A DNA stretch of 64,000 nucleotides from Escarpia spicata (lineage: Eukaryota; Annelida; Polychaeta; Sabellida; Siboglinidae): assembly GCA_963995525.1 (NCBI GenBank), contig OZ023214.1:15604967-15668966 (forward strand), read 5' to 3'. The notes beneath the pieces were generated by a model, which saw only the letters and a program-made list of their open reading frames with translations, searched no databases and was not told the origin of the DNA. Positions within the stretch are counted from its first letter, which is position 1; every line of letters begins with the position of its first letter. The translations under genes were made by a program, and so were the position numbers. Shown here piece after piece: positions 10,589 to 23,865 of this stretch.

Positions 10589-13500
10589 ATGGCGGCGCTC
10601 ATCGGGAGAGCAACGGGACAGGCACTTTTACGTGCTCAAAATGGGCTTTTTGTACAACAGGTATGTCTTTTACCGACCCCACATAATTGACGTATATAGA
10701 AACATTTAAAATTTAGCATACGGCCATAGAACATTGTATTCACATATGTCGTTTAGCGACACTTTTCTTGACCTTCAGATCGTTTTGTGAACTTGACTGT
10801 CAACCGACATCTTCATACATGATACTGCTGTCAGTACCAGTCTTTTAAGTACAAAATGATACACAGTATGCACATCTGTGCAACAATGGATCATACCCGT
10901 TTGTTATGCACACGCATATTTCACAAATGACACAACTAATGTTACCGCTAAAGCAACACGAAACGCTCTCGCAGTTGTTCAATGGAACGTGACTTCACAA
11001 ATACGGCCGGCATTCGACATCTATCTAGCCTAGGCTAGGGTCCAGCAGGGTTTACCGGTCCAGCACTTATTTCAATGTTAAACTGTACAATTATAGTAGG
11101 CCATATATCTTATTAAAATGAATGGTTACTTTGTGTGTTTAGTGTATAGAGCACTTTTTTACCTCCCTGGCAGAATGGAAAATAAAAAATAAGTTGGACA
11201 TTCACTGATTCAGAGATGCAGTTTAAAGAGATTGGGCAGACGTTTTGGAGCAAAAAAATCATATATGAAATGTGATTGGTAAAAGTGTGCACTTATCTTA
11301 AAATTGTAATGTGAATATGGTAAAGAACATTTGTTATTCTGTGGAGTTTGTTCAGGCTGTGTTGGTACACAGTCATAGGCAGTTATACTGTTACATACTG
11401 ATATTGCAGTCTAGATGATGTTGGTTCACTCATGAATGTTTGCTACGATTTCTTGCAGGCAAACTTGTCCTTCAAAGAAACGATTGCTAGGCTATCGCGA
11501 GGCAAGAAGATAGTGAGTATTGTGTTGCTGTCTATTTATTTTACAAATTAATTTTTTTCAAAAGTTATTTTCTGTAATATTATTTATATAGTTTATATAT
11601 TGCTTCATAAGCAGTATTATTTTATGATCGATGTAGGTGCATGTCAAAGCTAAATGTAAAATGTTTAATGTTTGGGTTACTTTTGATGGCCTTGATTCTA
11701 GGTAAGCATAACTAGGAGTTGGCAACCTGAAGTAAAAAGTACTCTCAAATAAATATATTTTGAGTAATGGTTGCTGTCTTTATGTTAAGTTAAGTTAACT
11801 TTAAAAAATAATATATTTTGTCAAATATTAAAAATATCACAATGTTATGATCTCTGCAAATAAATAAAATAATACTGTTTACTGTGTGGTTAACTTTTGT
11901 AATAACATTTATTTGGGAAATATTTGCATCATAAATTTGTACAAAACTGATCAATTTTCTCATTTTGTTAATTTTTTTAAACACTTCAGTAACTTTTTCT
12001 CTATTTTTGTATAGACATTTCATGTAGTGCCACTATACACAATAAATCTGTATTTGATTTAATCATTCTAAGGGCACCAAAGGTTCCCTAAAATGCTAAA
12101 TGTGCTAACTAAATTGTCTACTGCAGGAGCAGCTCTATCTGGCTAATCCCTTTTCCTACAACATCTGTCACACCTCACTGTGGAGGGCGGACTCTCTGAT
12201 GGAAACTGTGACTAATCTGTAATTGGTCACTGGCAGAGGCTTGTGTCAACAGACAGCACCCACTAGACCCCTGGACAGTTGGGCATACATGTACATTTTA
12301 AGGGGTCATCCTGAAACAACCAAATGTCAACCATTAGAAGAATTTACATAGTTCCGCCTTACACAAGAACTCTGTATTTGATTGAATCATTCTAGTATCA
12401 TCAACATATAGTAGAACATACATTTTCAAGAAAATGTGTACATCATCATCACTAAGGTTGTAAATTTCACCAGCTGCCGTGTCAAGTCCCTTACAATTAT
12501 GACTAACAGAGTGTTCAAAATCATTCAGTTAAATAGCAAATAACAAAGGAGACACATTTTTCCTTGTGGTAACTCTACATCACATGAGAAGAAAGCTGAC
12601 ACAGCTCCCCAAAATGCAACATTTTTTACACTATCTGGTGATGTGGTTTTGGGAATGGCCCTTGAGACTATCCCCTAACATTAGATTTTTTGTATTGTGC
12701 CAGAAACTGAACTGGGGTAGCTATTCCCCTTCCCAAAGCATATGTCACATGCGGAGTCTGTGTCTTGCATGGATATCTATTTTTATGCAGTTGTCTTATA
12801 TAAGGAAGTTTGTGAAATTAGTTATTCTTAGACTACAGAAAAGTAAGTCGTTTTCTTCATTTTCACTTTTTGAACCCTACCATGTTCAATGCTCCATAAC
12901 TTCGCCTATTTTTTTAGCAGTCATAATTTTTTAAACCGTGTAAAGCACCCTACCCAAACTTTACAAGGATGAAAGAAAACAATGTTAAAATTTTTCCGAC
13001 TTATTACTCATTTGGTCAGATGTATTACTCCAAAGGACTTCAGCGCCTCTTAGGCCATTTTTTGCTAGGTCAGGTCAAACAATAAAAAAAAACTTTTTAA
13101 AATGTTGATATGTGGTTCATTGTCTACACAGATAGACAATTATAAGAGCTTTAAAATTACACCAACATCACATCTGTAGGTCCCTTAGGAGAGGAGTTAT
13201 AACACCTGGAAAGTCATCGGGTATCAAGGTCGGGTCAAACTTTGATGACCTCTATCTCTAGAAAGGTGGAAAGGAAGGTTAGATTGACCTATAATTTGGT
13301 TTTTGTAACATAAACTCATGGACATAAACCAACACACCAAGTTTCGTTAAAATCGAAGATGGGCATGTAAATTCTTGATTGATTTGATATGGAATGCCCT
13401 TATGATTTAATAGCGTTACATTATATTATAGACTTTTGTATCGGTAGTGGTCCGCGACTCTGCAATGTGTTGTCATTTGGGCAGGGTATGCTATGCTATG

Positions 13501-16500
13501 CTTCGGGGTCATGGTCCATGCTATCAGTACACTTAACAACAACTCTGCTTAATATCAAGGCCTGTTCCGTCAATCTTAATTTTCAACACAAAATCCATTA
13601 AACTCTAGAATTACAAGAAAATGCACCAAAGTAACACTGGTAGGTGGTCACTGATCATTGATGCATCTAGTCTAGGTAATTATTATATCAGTGGTAAACG
13701 GTTAACCAACAGCAACGACAAAGGTGTGTGGAATCTGTTTTTCTTGTGGACTTTCTTGAGAAAAATAGTAATTTTGTGTAGTTCTTCCATTTAATACAAA
13801 GTTTACAATTGTTTGACATTTTAAGCAATAGTTTTTGACATGCTGATTTGGCATAGGACAGTAATAGAAAAGTGACAGTTTTGATTTCTGCCTCTATCTC
13901 TTTATGCTTTGCATGTGTAACTGTGTCACTGTTGTGGTGTAGGCTGCCGGAGTGCTTGGGACAGTCACTGCTGGTGCCATCGGACTGGGCGTTGCTCTAC
14001 AGGCATCCGTCCTTGCTTCAGAAATAGAGCTACATCCTCCTGAGTACCCCTGGACACACAACGGGACGTTTAGTTCCTTCGATCATGCCAGGTATAGCCT
14101 TCATAATGAGTGTTTATGTGAAATGTATATGGTTGGTGTTGTGCCTTAAACTGTTGTTCTTCTCCAGGTCAGTAGCAATTATAGTCAGTGCAAAATACCA
14201 TCTGAACAATACAGTAGTCCCTCTCTTCAGCGGACCCTCTGACGAGGGGACACCTGCTATGTCGGGACAGTTTGTCAATGTACGGACCGTTCTGCCATGT
14301 TAATGTCCCTCTGATGAGGGGACACCTCGTGTACACGGACAGCTGACATGATATTTTGGTTATATGTCCCTCCTAAGACGGACAGTATTCATTAATTTGA
14401 AGATTTTTTGCCAAATTTGTTTAGAAAATGGCGTACATACAGCTTAGTGTGTGTCATTGGTAACACCAAGTACACGTGTACCCATAACAATTAGCTTGTC
14501 TTCCTTCCTGTAATCGTTGTGTTTGTCCAAACTACTTAGAGTTCCTTTGATTACGGTCTGTAAATTTTGTGCTGTTATCAATCACATTTGCCGCCGGCAA
14601 TGTCATGATGGTTTCCCCGTTCGCGCCTCCAGCCCCAGTCAGGGCCTTGGCTTGGCGTCGCCTTTTCATCTTGTAAATTGCAATTAAGATTCACAAATAC
14701 AATGTATAAAAGGTTTACCTCAATTGTTTTCAATGTAGCCCAACATTAAGCCTAAACTGAGGTGAAATAATACACAAGCATCATCAAATTATGCTGCGCT
14801 GCACCAAACGGCAAATATTACCAGTGCCTGGAAAATATGAACTGGTTGCCAGCATATGAAATGGTGGAATGCATTATGAAGTGACGCACAATTTGTGCAT
14901 TAATGAATCTTTCAAAATTGGATGAACAATGAAGTGAGACAATTAATTATTGTACCCTTTGCCGTTTTTAATATTTAATTAACGTTCACGCTACATGTAG
15001 CAACTGATTTAAATATTCAGTTGATAATTTCCAGGTTATGAGGAGTAGAAATAACTCAAAAAATTCTGGTAATCAGCAGGACTACCTGGTTGGAAAATGG
15101 CAGTCCACAGAAATATCTGGTAGTCCACAAATAGCAAAATTTGTTAGCTAAGTAATGCGCCGAACAAAAAATTTGAAAATTGAACATATTTAATGCACCA
15201 AACAACAAATGTACACCAATAACATATATACACCAACACCAAATGACATATTTTTTGTGTCAAATGACGCATTTTCCGTTTAAAATGGCAAACTGACTAA
15301 AGAAGTCCATTTCTGTTCAGAAAAGAAATATTTTATTTCAAAGTTAACTTTGAAAAATAATACATTCTGTGAAATATCTAAAATATCATAATGTTATGAT
15401 CTCTGCATCTAAATAATACTGTTTTATGGTGTGGCTAAATTTTCTAACAACATCAGTTTGTGCAATATTTGCACCACAGTAACAACCGTACATAAAGAAT
15501 TCAGGTAATAAAATAATTCCATACAATTACATATAAATGACTGGTTGTTTCTAATGCAGTAGTGCTTAATATATAAGGCAATCATATTAACAATTATGAA
15601 TGTTCAAATCACTGCTGTTTCACTAATAATTTTGTTCAACCATAAAATTTTTAGCTAGCGCTATATATGACGCCTTCCAACGGAATTTGTTAGAACTACG
15701 AAATGCGGACTATCTCACTTTGAGCCAGTATAACCCAGGCTGTTGTTACTATAATTCTAATTATTTACATCGTAAGGAGCCAATGTTGGCTATGGTTTAC
15801 TCCATCGCGTTTTGTGTTCGAAGCCGGAATATGTACACTTATGCATGTTCTAATTGTGTGACAATTACATTTAATTAGCAACATGTCTTCCATGCGCTTA
15901 GCGGACAACCAGACAACGATTGCGAAACGGTTTATATTAGCGCCTTCTCGCGTGTCCCAGTTTACGTCGGTTGATACGAGGTAGCACAGGCGTCATGACA
16001 CTTCACAACGATTTGCGTTACGTTGTTGCATATATACATACATATATAAGGCCTGCAGGTTCTTCTGCAAAGTGCTTCCAAATTAATTTCCTTGGTATTT
16101 TAACGATATAACTTTTAGAGACTACATCATGGAATTGTAACATATGAAGCCACCTATTACTTTAGTAGTATATCAAACAGTTAGGGCCAACTTGAGATGA
16201 GCTATGCCTAAAGAAAATATGCCAAATCTGTGATATGTTGTACGTATGTCCCGTTTCAAGATGTTGATTACATGGAATTCCATCCGTTTTCCACGATCGC
16301 GGAATTTTCAGTTCCAAGAGGTCAATTCCATTTCAGAACATGAAGTGCACGGATTCCGTCCGCAGAAAATCAGTGTCCCTACACAATACGATGTGCTGCT
16401 GAAAGGACGTAGCCAGTTAATCTTAGAAATCCCTATAGGGGTGTTTTTATGTCAAATCCCATGGATAATTAAATTCACATGTTTTTTTATACTAATAAAC

Positions 16501-19500
16501 AAACAATATATCCATTTGTGCAATGATGCTATTTTTTTTTTTGATAAAAATGATTTTGACCATTAATTTACATGCAAAAATGAATGATAAAAATATTTTT
16601 GTAATTTTTTTCGGAATATGACTAGTTTTTAGGATATGACATAAGTTGATACCACCCAATTGTGGACCCAGGCTCAGTCTTACCTATGAAGTACATTAAC
16701 CAGTAGAGTGTTGGTGCCAAGAGATTGAAGGTGTGTGTAGTTTTGAGGCCCATTGTCCTGTTGCAGTGTGCGTCGTGGCTACCAGGTATACAAGGAAGTG
16801 TGTGCGGCGTGTCACAGCATGAAGTATATTGCCTACCGTGAGCTCGTCAACACTATCTTCACAGAGGACGAAGCTAAGAAAGAGGCCGAGGAGGTAGATA
16901 CCACAATGACTATATATATTTTGCACACCCTAAAAATAAAAAATATAATTTTTCTGTATTGCACATATGGTTTCGGACACCAGTTATTTTATGTGCCCGA
17001 ATACGTACAGTACATAGAGTACATAGAGTACATACAGTACATACAGTACATACAGTACATACTGGTAGTACACATCTATTTGGTTACAAAATTTTTTAAT
17101 GTTTTCGAACAGGTGAAAATTTAATTATTTTTAGGTGTCCGAATACTTACTGTCGTTACATTATTCCAATCATCAGCCATGTGGTAAATTCCATTCCAGA
17201 ATTGGGACTGGTTTTCGAAAGTTATTTGAAATTGAATTTTTTACAGCAACAGACACGAGTCAGTGAACTTAAATTATTTGAGTGGTGTTGAATGAACAAT
17301 AGTGAATTTATTAATCGTATGCTTGTGCATACGTTTTCAAGTATAAATAAAAAACTGATAAAACGAATTGTAATTGGATTTTACTTGGGGATTTTTGCAG
17401 TTGGAATCTATATTTTGGAATGACAAAATGGAACTGTCCCCGTTACTAGTGTCGTTTGCGAATTGTTTTAGATCACAGTGATCGATGGACCGGATGATGA
17501 GGGGAAGATGTTTGAGCGACCGGGCAAGCTCTCCGACTACTTCCCCAGTCCCTATGCCAACGATGAAGCAGCCAAAGCCGCCAACAATGGAGCATACCCC
17601 CCAGATCTTACATATATCATCTCAGCCAGACACGGTGGGGAGGTGGGTCAGCATTTTATATAACTATTTTAGGTGTGTAATCTTGAATTATTTTTGCAAT
17701 TTAAGAGATGGTTTAAAGTTTTCATTTTATATACAGAATATAATTATGTTCGTTTTACAATCATGATAAGTATGATGAGCTGTTAAAAACCAGTTTCATT
17801 CATCTTTAGGTACGTTGTATTGGTGCGTGTTGCAGGATTACATCTTCTCCCTGGTGATTGTATTGGTGCGTGTTGCAGGATTACATCTTCTCCCTGATGA
17901 TTGTATTGGTGCGTGTTGCAGGATTACATCTTCTCCCTGGTGATTGTATTGGTGCGTGTTGCAGGATTACATCTTCTCCCTGATGATTGTATTGGTGCGT
18001 GTTGCAGGATTACATCTTCTCCCTGGTGATTGTATTGGTGCGTGTTGCAGGATTACATCTTCTCCCTGATGATTGTATTGGTGCGTGTTGCAGGATTACA
18101 TCTTCTCCCTGGTGATTGTATTGGTGCGTGTTGCAGGATTACATCTTCTCCCTGATGATTGTATTGGTGCGTGTTGCAGGATTACATCTTCTCCCTGGTG
18201 ATTGTATTGGTGCGTGTTGCAGGATTACATCTTCTCCCTGGTGATTGTATTGGTGCGTGTTGCAGGATTACATCTTCTCCCTGATGATTGTATTGGTGCG
18301 TGTTGCAGGATTACATCTTCTCCCTGGTGATTGTATTGGTGCGTGTTGCAGGATTACATCTTCTCCCTGATGATTGTATTGGTGCATGTTGCAGGATTAC
18401 ATCTTCTCCCTGGTGATTGTATTGGTGCATGTTGCAGGATTACATCTTCTCCCTGATGATTGTATTGGTGCATGTTGCAGGATTACATCTTCTCCCTGAT
18501 GATTGTATTGGTGCATGTTGCAGGATTACATCTTCTCCCTGATGATTGTATTGGTGCGTGTTGCAGGATTACATCTTCTCCCTGGTGATTGTATTGGTGC
18601 GTGTTGCAGGATTACATCTTCTCCCTGATGATTGTATTGGTGCATGTTGCAGGATTACATCTTCTCCCTGATGATTGTATTGGTGCGTGTTGCAGGATTA
18701 CATCTTCTCCCTGATGATTGTATTGGTGCGTGTTGCAGGATTACATCTTCTCCCTGATGATTGTATTGGTGCGTGTTGCAGGATTACATCTTCTCCCTGA
18801 TTACTGTATTGGTGCGTGTTGCAGGATTACATCTTCTCCCTGATGATTGTATTGGTGCATGTTGCAGGATTACATCTTCTCCCTGATGATTGTATTGGTG
18901 CGTGTTGCAGGATTACATCTTCTCCCTGATTACTGTATTGGTGCGTGTTGCAGGATTACATCTTCTCCCTGATGATTGTATTGGTGCGTGTTGCAGGATT
19001 ACATCTTCTCCCTGATTACTGTATTGGTGCGTGTTGCAGGATTACATCTTCTCCCTGATGATTGTATTGGTGCATGTTGCAGGATTACATCTTCTCCCTG
19101 ATGATTGTATTGGTGCGTGTTGCAGGATTACATCTTCTCCCTGATTACTGTATTGGTGCGTGTTGCAGGATTACATCTTCTCCATGGTGATTGTATTGGT
19201 GCATGTTGCAGGATTACATCTTCTCCCTGATGATTGTATTGGTGCGTGTTGCAGGATTACATCTTCTCCCTAATTACTGTATTGGTGCGTGTTGTAGGAT
19301 TACATCTTCTCCCTGATGATTGTATTGGTGCATGTTGCAGGATTACATCTTCTCCCTGATTACTGTATTGGTGCGTGTTGCAGGATTACATCTTCTCCAT
19401 GGTGATTGTATTGGTGCATGTTGCAGGATTACATCTTCTCCCTGATGATTGTATTGGTGCGTGTTGCAGGATTACATCTTCTCCCTGGTGATTGTATTGG

Positions 19501-21296
19501 TGTGTGTTGCAGGATTACATCTTCTCCCTGATGATTGTATTGGTGCGTGTTGCAGGATTACATCTTCTCCCTGATGATTGTATTGGTGCATGTTGCAGGA
19601 TTACATCTTCTCCCTGGTGATTGTATTGGTGCATGTTGCAGGATTACATCTTCTCCCTGATGATTGTATTGGTGCATGTTGCAGGATTACATCTTCTCCC
19701 TGATGATTGTATTGGTGCGTGTTGCAGGATTACATCTTCTCCCTGATTACTGTATTGGTGCGTGTTGCTGGATTAACCAAGCCCTAGTGATTGTATTGGT
19801 GCGTATTGCAGGATTACATCTTCTCCCTGCTGACATCCTACTGTGATCCGCCGGCTGGCATTGAGATGAGGGAAGGACTCTACTACAATCCCTACTTCCT
19901 TGGAGGTGCCATTGCCATGGCCCAGTCCATCTTCAGCGAAGTTGTCACATATGATGATGGTCAGTTGTCAGATATACTGGTCGTTGTTCACCTTCTCAGA
20001 TTCAGGGCACGACAAGAGTTGCCCGATTGCAAGTAAAATGTTAGGTTGGACAAGCAGGCTGTGTGCACAGCAAATATTCAATAAAAGCAGTTCCAAAACT
20101 AAAATTTATGAGAGGTGCCAAAAACGTGGCAGTTGATTCTCAGAAAGTGATTCCTTGAATAATCCTGCTGTTTTCTATGATTTCTGATGTTAAGTTGGTA
20201 AATACCAGTAAATAAAATGACAGAATGAAATTGAGATAGCAAGTTTACGAATATTGTTTTGTGTGGCACAAGTAGCTTGCTGATCTGTTAACAACTGTTG
20301 TTAGTATTGACCATACTATCAACAATAATAATCAGTAGATAAATCAGTAGGCTATTGTTTCGTGTGGCACAATTAGCTTGCTGATCTGTTTTACAACTTG
20401 TTAGTATTGACCATACTATCAACAATAATAACCAGTATGCTATTGTTAAATGGACTATAGTGATACATCAATAATTTTGTCTAGATAAACCAATAAATAT
20501 TTAATGGCATGTCTTGATTGACCATACTTGTCTTCCTTCCAGGCACGACCCCATCTGCCAGCCAGTTAGCAAAAGATGTCTCTGCCTTCCTGAAGTTTGC
20601 TTCAGAACCTGAACATGATGAACGCAAGAGAATGGCCATGAAGGTACGCATGTTGTCATTACAGCCCATGCGTTACAGTCGTGTTCTAGGAACATGTTGC
20701 ATATTTTTATGTGGACAGAATAGAGGTGTTCTGTGTAACGTAGTTCTTATCGAGTTTGCCTGAAAACTCTTTCCAGTTTGCGTAACAAAAAATAATAAAA
20801 TAATAAAATATCCTATCAAGTTATCCTGTTATATAAAGAAAAGCTTTATGCAACAGCTAACAGAGTTTTGGTTAAAGTATCGACATCTACACAAGTGTAT
20901 TTTGCTGACAGCAAATGTATTCATTCTTGATTCAACCAAACTACTTCTTTGCACGACCATGCCTGTACCACCCCCCATTCTGTACAATCACCCTGTGCCT
21001 GTACCATCCCCCCCATGTCTGTACAATCATCCCGTGCCTGTACCATCGCCCCATGACTACTATCCCCCCATGTCTGTACCATTGCCCAATGTCTGTATCA
21101 TCATCCCGTGTCTACCATCCCCCCATGTCTGTACCATCATCCTGTGTCTATACCACCCCATGTCTGTGTCATCGTCCGTGTCTACTTGCAGGCGGTCCTT
21201 GGGTTTGGTGTGCTCTTCGTCACCGTCTACTACTACAAACGCCACAAGTGGGCACCCCTCAAATCCCGCAAGATCGTCTTCCGGCCACGGAAATAG
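10589..21296 (+). CDS. CYC1: Cytochrome c1, haem protein of complex III
   Basis: Eight exons: 10589-10660, 11459-11512, 13943-14091, 16767-16893, 17472-17642, 19812-19959, 20543-20643, 21192-21296; 927 nt, 308 aa (human about 325). It transfers electrons from the Rieske protein to cytochrome c at the inner mitochondrial membrane. The N-terminus is a bipartite presequence: a basic part ([16 protein letters not shown]) then a hydrophobic sorting segment ([19 protein letters not shown]). Exon 4 carries the covalent haem motif CAACH (family CxxCH) with [11 protein letters not shown] before it. Exon 5 has [13 protein letters not shown] and [15 protein letters not shown]. Exon 6 has [14 protein letters not shown] and GLYYNPYF; the axial methionine lies in AIAMAQSI (AIAMAPPI in human). 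Exon 7 has [11 protein letters not shown]. Exon 8 is the C-terminal anchor ([19 protein letters not shown]). All junctions are GT-AG and in phase. Intron 5 holds a 43-bp array of its own 3' splice site. Confidence 0.97.
11795..11950. repeat. Dispersed repeat copy in CYC1 intron 2
   Basis: About 150 bp ('aatatcacaatgttatgatc', then tctctgca, then a tgtgtggttaact region) is repeated in diverged form at 15345-15490 in intron 3. It may be the 3' UTR of the LINE represented at 12380-12570. Confidence 0.55.
12380..12570 (-). mobile_element. LINE reverse transcriptase fragment (YVDDT region)
   Basis: Minus-strand translation reads VSPLLFAI, then [25 protein letters not shown] and [15 protein letters not shown]. 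This is RT motif C (Y-x-DD) in LINE context. It has an internal stop and no flanking RT; a short relic within CYC1 intron 2. Confidence 0.65.
12571..13942. other. CYC1 intron 2, remainder
   Basis: No further gene or repeat is recognised. An open frame at 12566-12934 has no family resemblance. Confidence 0.3.
14205..14400. mobile_element. Possible pogo/Tigger-like DNA transposon fragment
   Basis: 'tacagtagtccctctcttca' followed by gcggaccctc resembles the CAGTNNAACCTC..CGGAC termini of pogo/Tigger elements. Inner copies of 'gaccctctgacgaggggaca' and 'ccctctgatgaggggacacc' are short internal repeats. A matching inverted end was not convincingly found. Confidence 0.35.
15345..15490. repeat. Dispersed repeat copy in CYC1 intron 3
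   Basis: Diverged direct copy of 11795-11950, sharing 'atgttatgatctctgca' and the following AT-rich block. Confidence 0.55.
17006..17062. repeat. 10-bp tandem repeat
   Basis: Six or so copies of agtacatac(a) or agtacatag(a) in CYC1 intron 4. Confidence 0.85.
17818..19842 (+). repeat. 43-bp minisatellite containing the CYC1 exon 6 3' splice site
   Basis: Successive 'tgcaggatt' sites are 43 bp apart from 17831 to the authentic site at 19807; the spacing (45 x 43 + 41 bp) gives 47 copies counting a degenerate penultimate one and the real one. Each unit reads 'gattgtattggtgcgtgttg', then cag, then GATTACATCTTCTCCCTG, then gt or at. The last 18 nt are the first six codons of exon 6 (DYIFSL). Units differ by gcg/gca and gtgatt/atgatt/attactg changes. 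The penultimate copy (about 19762-19800) has lost the AG acceptor (gctgg). The authentic copy alone reads 'gcgtattgcag', where the others read gcgtgttgcag or gcatgttgcag. The array fills the 3' part of intron 5 and runs into exon 6. Confidence 0.97.
20252..20455. repeat. Two-copy tandem duplication in CYC1 intron 6
   Basis: A unit of about 102 bp (containing 'gtgtggcacaagtagcttgc' and 'gaccatactatcaacaataa') occurs twice in direct orientation with a few substitutions and small indels. Confidence 0.85.
20957..21178. repeat. Degenerate C-rich repeat in CYC1 intron 7
   Basis: Irregular repeats of 'ccccatgtctgtaccatcat' and variants extend nearly to the exon 8 acceptor (cttgcag at 21185-21191). 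The pyrimidine-rich strand may supply the polypyrimidine tract. Confidence 0.8.
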
Positions 21297-23865
21297 ACCT
21301 TGAGGTCATAGTTAATTAGTCAGCCACACTGATGGATTCTGGGTGTCGGCATCTGTGACTAAAGACATCAACGCATGCTGCTAGTTCTAAGCCACGATGA
21401 CCACACTATACTATGCACTGCAGCATTGCATCATGGGACCTCCACCGTGAACATGCAGGGTAGTCCACTAGGGGCGAGACAGAGAATATGACGCAGCAAA
21501 ACAAATTCGCTCACTTGTGCTCATATCGAAGTCTGGAGTACACAAATGTATTGTGGCATGTTCGCGGGGGCCGAGGTTACACCAAAGGGAATCATAAACT
21601 CTGGGACGACAGGATGTGTAGACAAGGCTTTGTTAAGGTGTCTATATTCCACGCAGAGGTCAAAATGTGTGTTTGTTGGGTACGTATGGGACGTTGATCA
21701 CTTCTCAGGATTTTTACACCAATAAGCCGTCCAGCGTGGGCTGATATCAACGTGTATTTGCTACTTGGAGGTTGAATGTGTTTCTTTATTCAGCGGACAC
21801 ACGGACCTCTGATGGATCATGATTAAGTTTCTTGAAGAAAAGAAATCAAGATTCTATAAAATTCACACGTTGTTTGTCTTTTGTGCGTTAGTATTCAAAG
21901 AATGGGTAACTAACTGTAACTTCACCAACGGGTAGGCACAATACAAGTTCTTTTCATCACAACATACTACAGTGAACCTTGAATACAACAAATTGCATGG
22001 AACCGGCTAATTTATTCATTGTATCCGAAATTCGTTGTTATACTCGTACATGAAATTGACCGTTCAATAAGAAAAAATCGTCACCGATTCAGTATAAGTG
22101 CTAATTCGTTATATTTACTGTATTTCCTTGTTTACAATCAAAACAAATGAACCAAGTTACTAATTTACATCACATTTTAAATATAGAAGTATTAATGGTC
22201 CCTGTCTTCAGTTCAATTTATTATACTATTTCCAAATGTTAAAGCTACAAAGAAAATAATGCCAAGCTTATTTGTTAACACAAACACAATTAAAGATTAA
22301 ATTAACTTAATTTTTAAAGTAATGTCTACATGTTGTTGAAATATAAAACATTTTAGTATATTATGAAGAAACGAGATACATTTCTTCAAGTTGAGCATCT
22401 AGCTGCAGCTATTTTGTGTTCTGCTGCATTTGACTTCCAACTCGTCCACTATACAGGACGTTATTCACCACTGTGAATATGTTTTCAGTGGAAGCATCTC
22501 ATTCTACCCACATATGTTTACCCAACTGAACATGACGCACTAAGCAAACAGGAATTAGAAATCACTGCATACAGCATTTAATTTTCATATCCACATGTAC
22601 CCACATTGATGAATTCAGAACTTGTATTGTCTTTGAAATACCAATACTGAAGGCTAGTTTCCATTTAAACATTTTCCAGTTAACAGTTTTGGGAACAGAT
22701 CATTAAATCCTGGCAACTATATGATCACTTATGATCATACCATGCTATTTAGAAGTGACATGTAAAGTGAAGTGACCTTTTGCAATCCTTCGAATTGAAT
22801 ACCAAATGACAGGAAGCATCAAATATCCTTACAAAAAACTAAAGCATATATCATGGCATTTTTGAAATGGGGGAACCATGGTAAAATGATATGCTGATGA
22901 AAAACGTAAACCGTGGTAACATCCCATGATTTATCATGGTGTATTTTAATAAGGGGATAGCTTTTATTACATTAATTACTTAGGTATACAAATTTATAAC
23001 CTTACATAATCATGGTTGACTGTAGGGCTGTAACAATATGCTAAGCCATGTTATATCGTGTAACATTTTTGCCGTGATACACATCACAACACATACTCAG
23101 AGAAACAACACATTTGCTTGTAACGCTGAAAACTAAGCTCTACTGAGAACACAATGTTTTGAAAAATAGTACTAACTAAAACGAAGGTATTTCATAAATA
23201 TCCCTTGATACAGCTGAATGAACATGTTTAAATGACGATCATCCTTCACCTACACAACGTTTCTGTCACTCCCTGCAATATAGCCCTCCAAAGCATTCCT
23301 ACATTTCAACAAGGTTCAGTTCCCATCTTCAGATACATAGGTCACGTCCTTCAAAGCAAACATATCAAGTACTTGTACACTAGATCAAGTCCAAGTACAT
23401 TTCGACCAATGATCAACATTGATATTCAGGTTCCAATTATTAATTATTTTGAAAATAATAATATTAACTGTATATAAGTTCAGGATGGACATTCAACATT
23501 GTACGTCACATGGACTAAATGGTACAGAAGTATTATTTTATATTCTATACACTCGAGGTATGTACTTCAATATTTGACAAATACTTGTTATTTGGCAAGC
23601 AAGTCATTTCAAAAACCCAAGTTCAAATACAAATATTGTATAAAAGTACTGAAAAATGTACTAATGCCGCATTCTAGTGTGCTCAAGTTTATCGGAAATA
23701 CAACTTTGTGACGCAATTGCATAAATTTACAAGTGGTGAAGTCTGGCTGCTTCTGAACTTTCAAATTCATCAAGTCGTCTTCGAGGTGACTGGAATGTAG
23801 CATTAGTACAAGTACTGAAACAATGCACTTATGGCCAAGTACTTGCCCCCAACCCTGATCCCCCA
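21297..23865. other. Tail-to-tail intergenic interval, CYC1 / EXOSC7
   Basis: 3' UTRs of both convergent genes must lie here. No canonical AATAAA was located convincingly for either. A pogo-like fragment sits at 21969-22120; otherwise nothing is recognised. Confidence 0.4.
21969..22120. mobile_element. Possible pogo/Tigger-like transposon fragment
   Basis: 'cagtgaaccttgaatacaac' and then 'tgtatccgaaattcgttgtt' resemble the termini of pogo/Tigger elements (CAGT..AACCT..ATACAACGAA..TATCCGAAATTCGTT). Only one end is recognisable. Confidence 0.4.

Noticed and set aside
10715..10740. 5S rRNA start (acggccata)
   Set aside because: Only nine matching bases; no internal promoter or length.
14225..14345. 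Hammerhead ribozyme (ctgatgag core)
   Set aside because: The required GAAA and flanking helices are not present.
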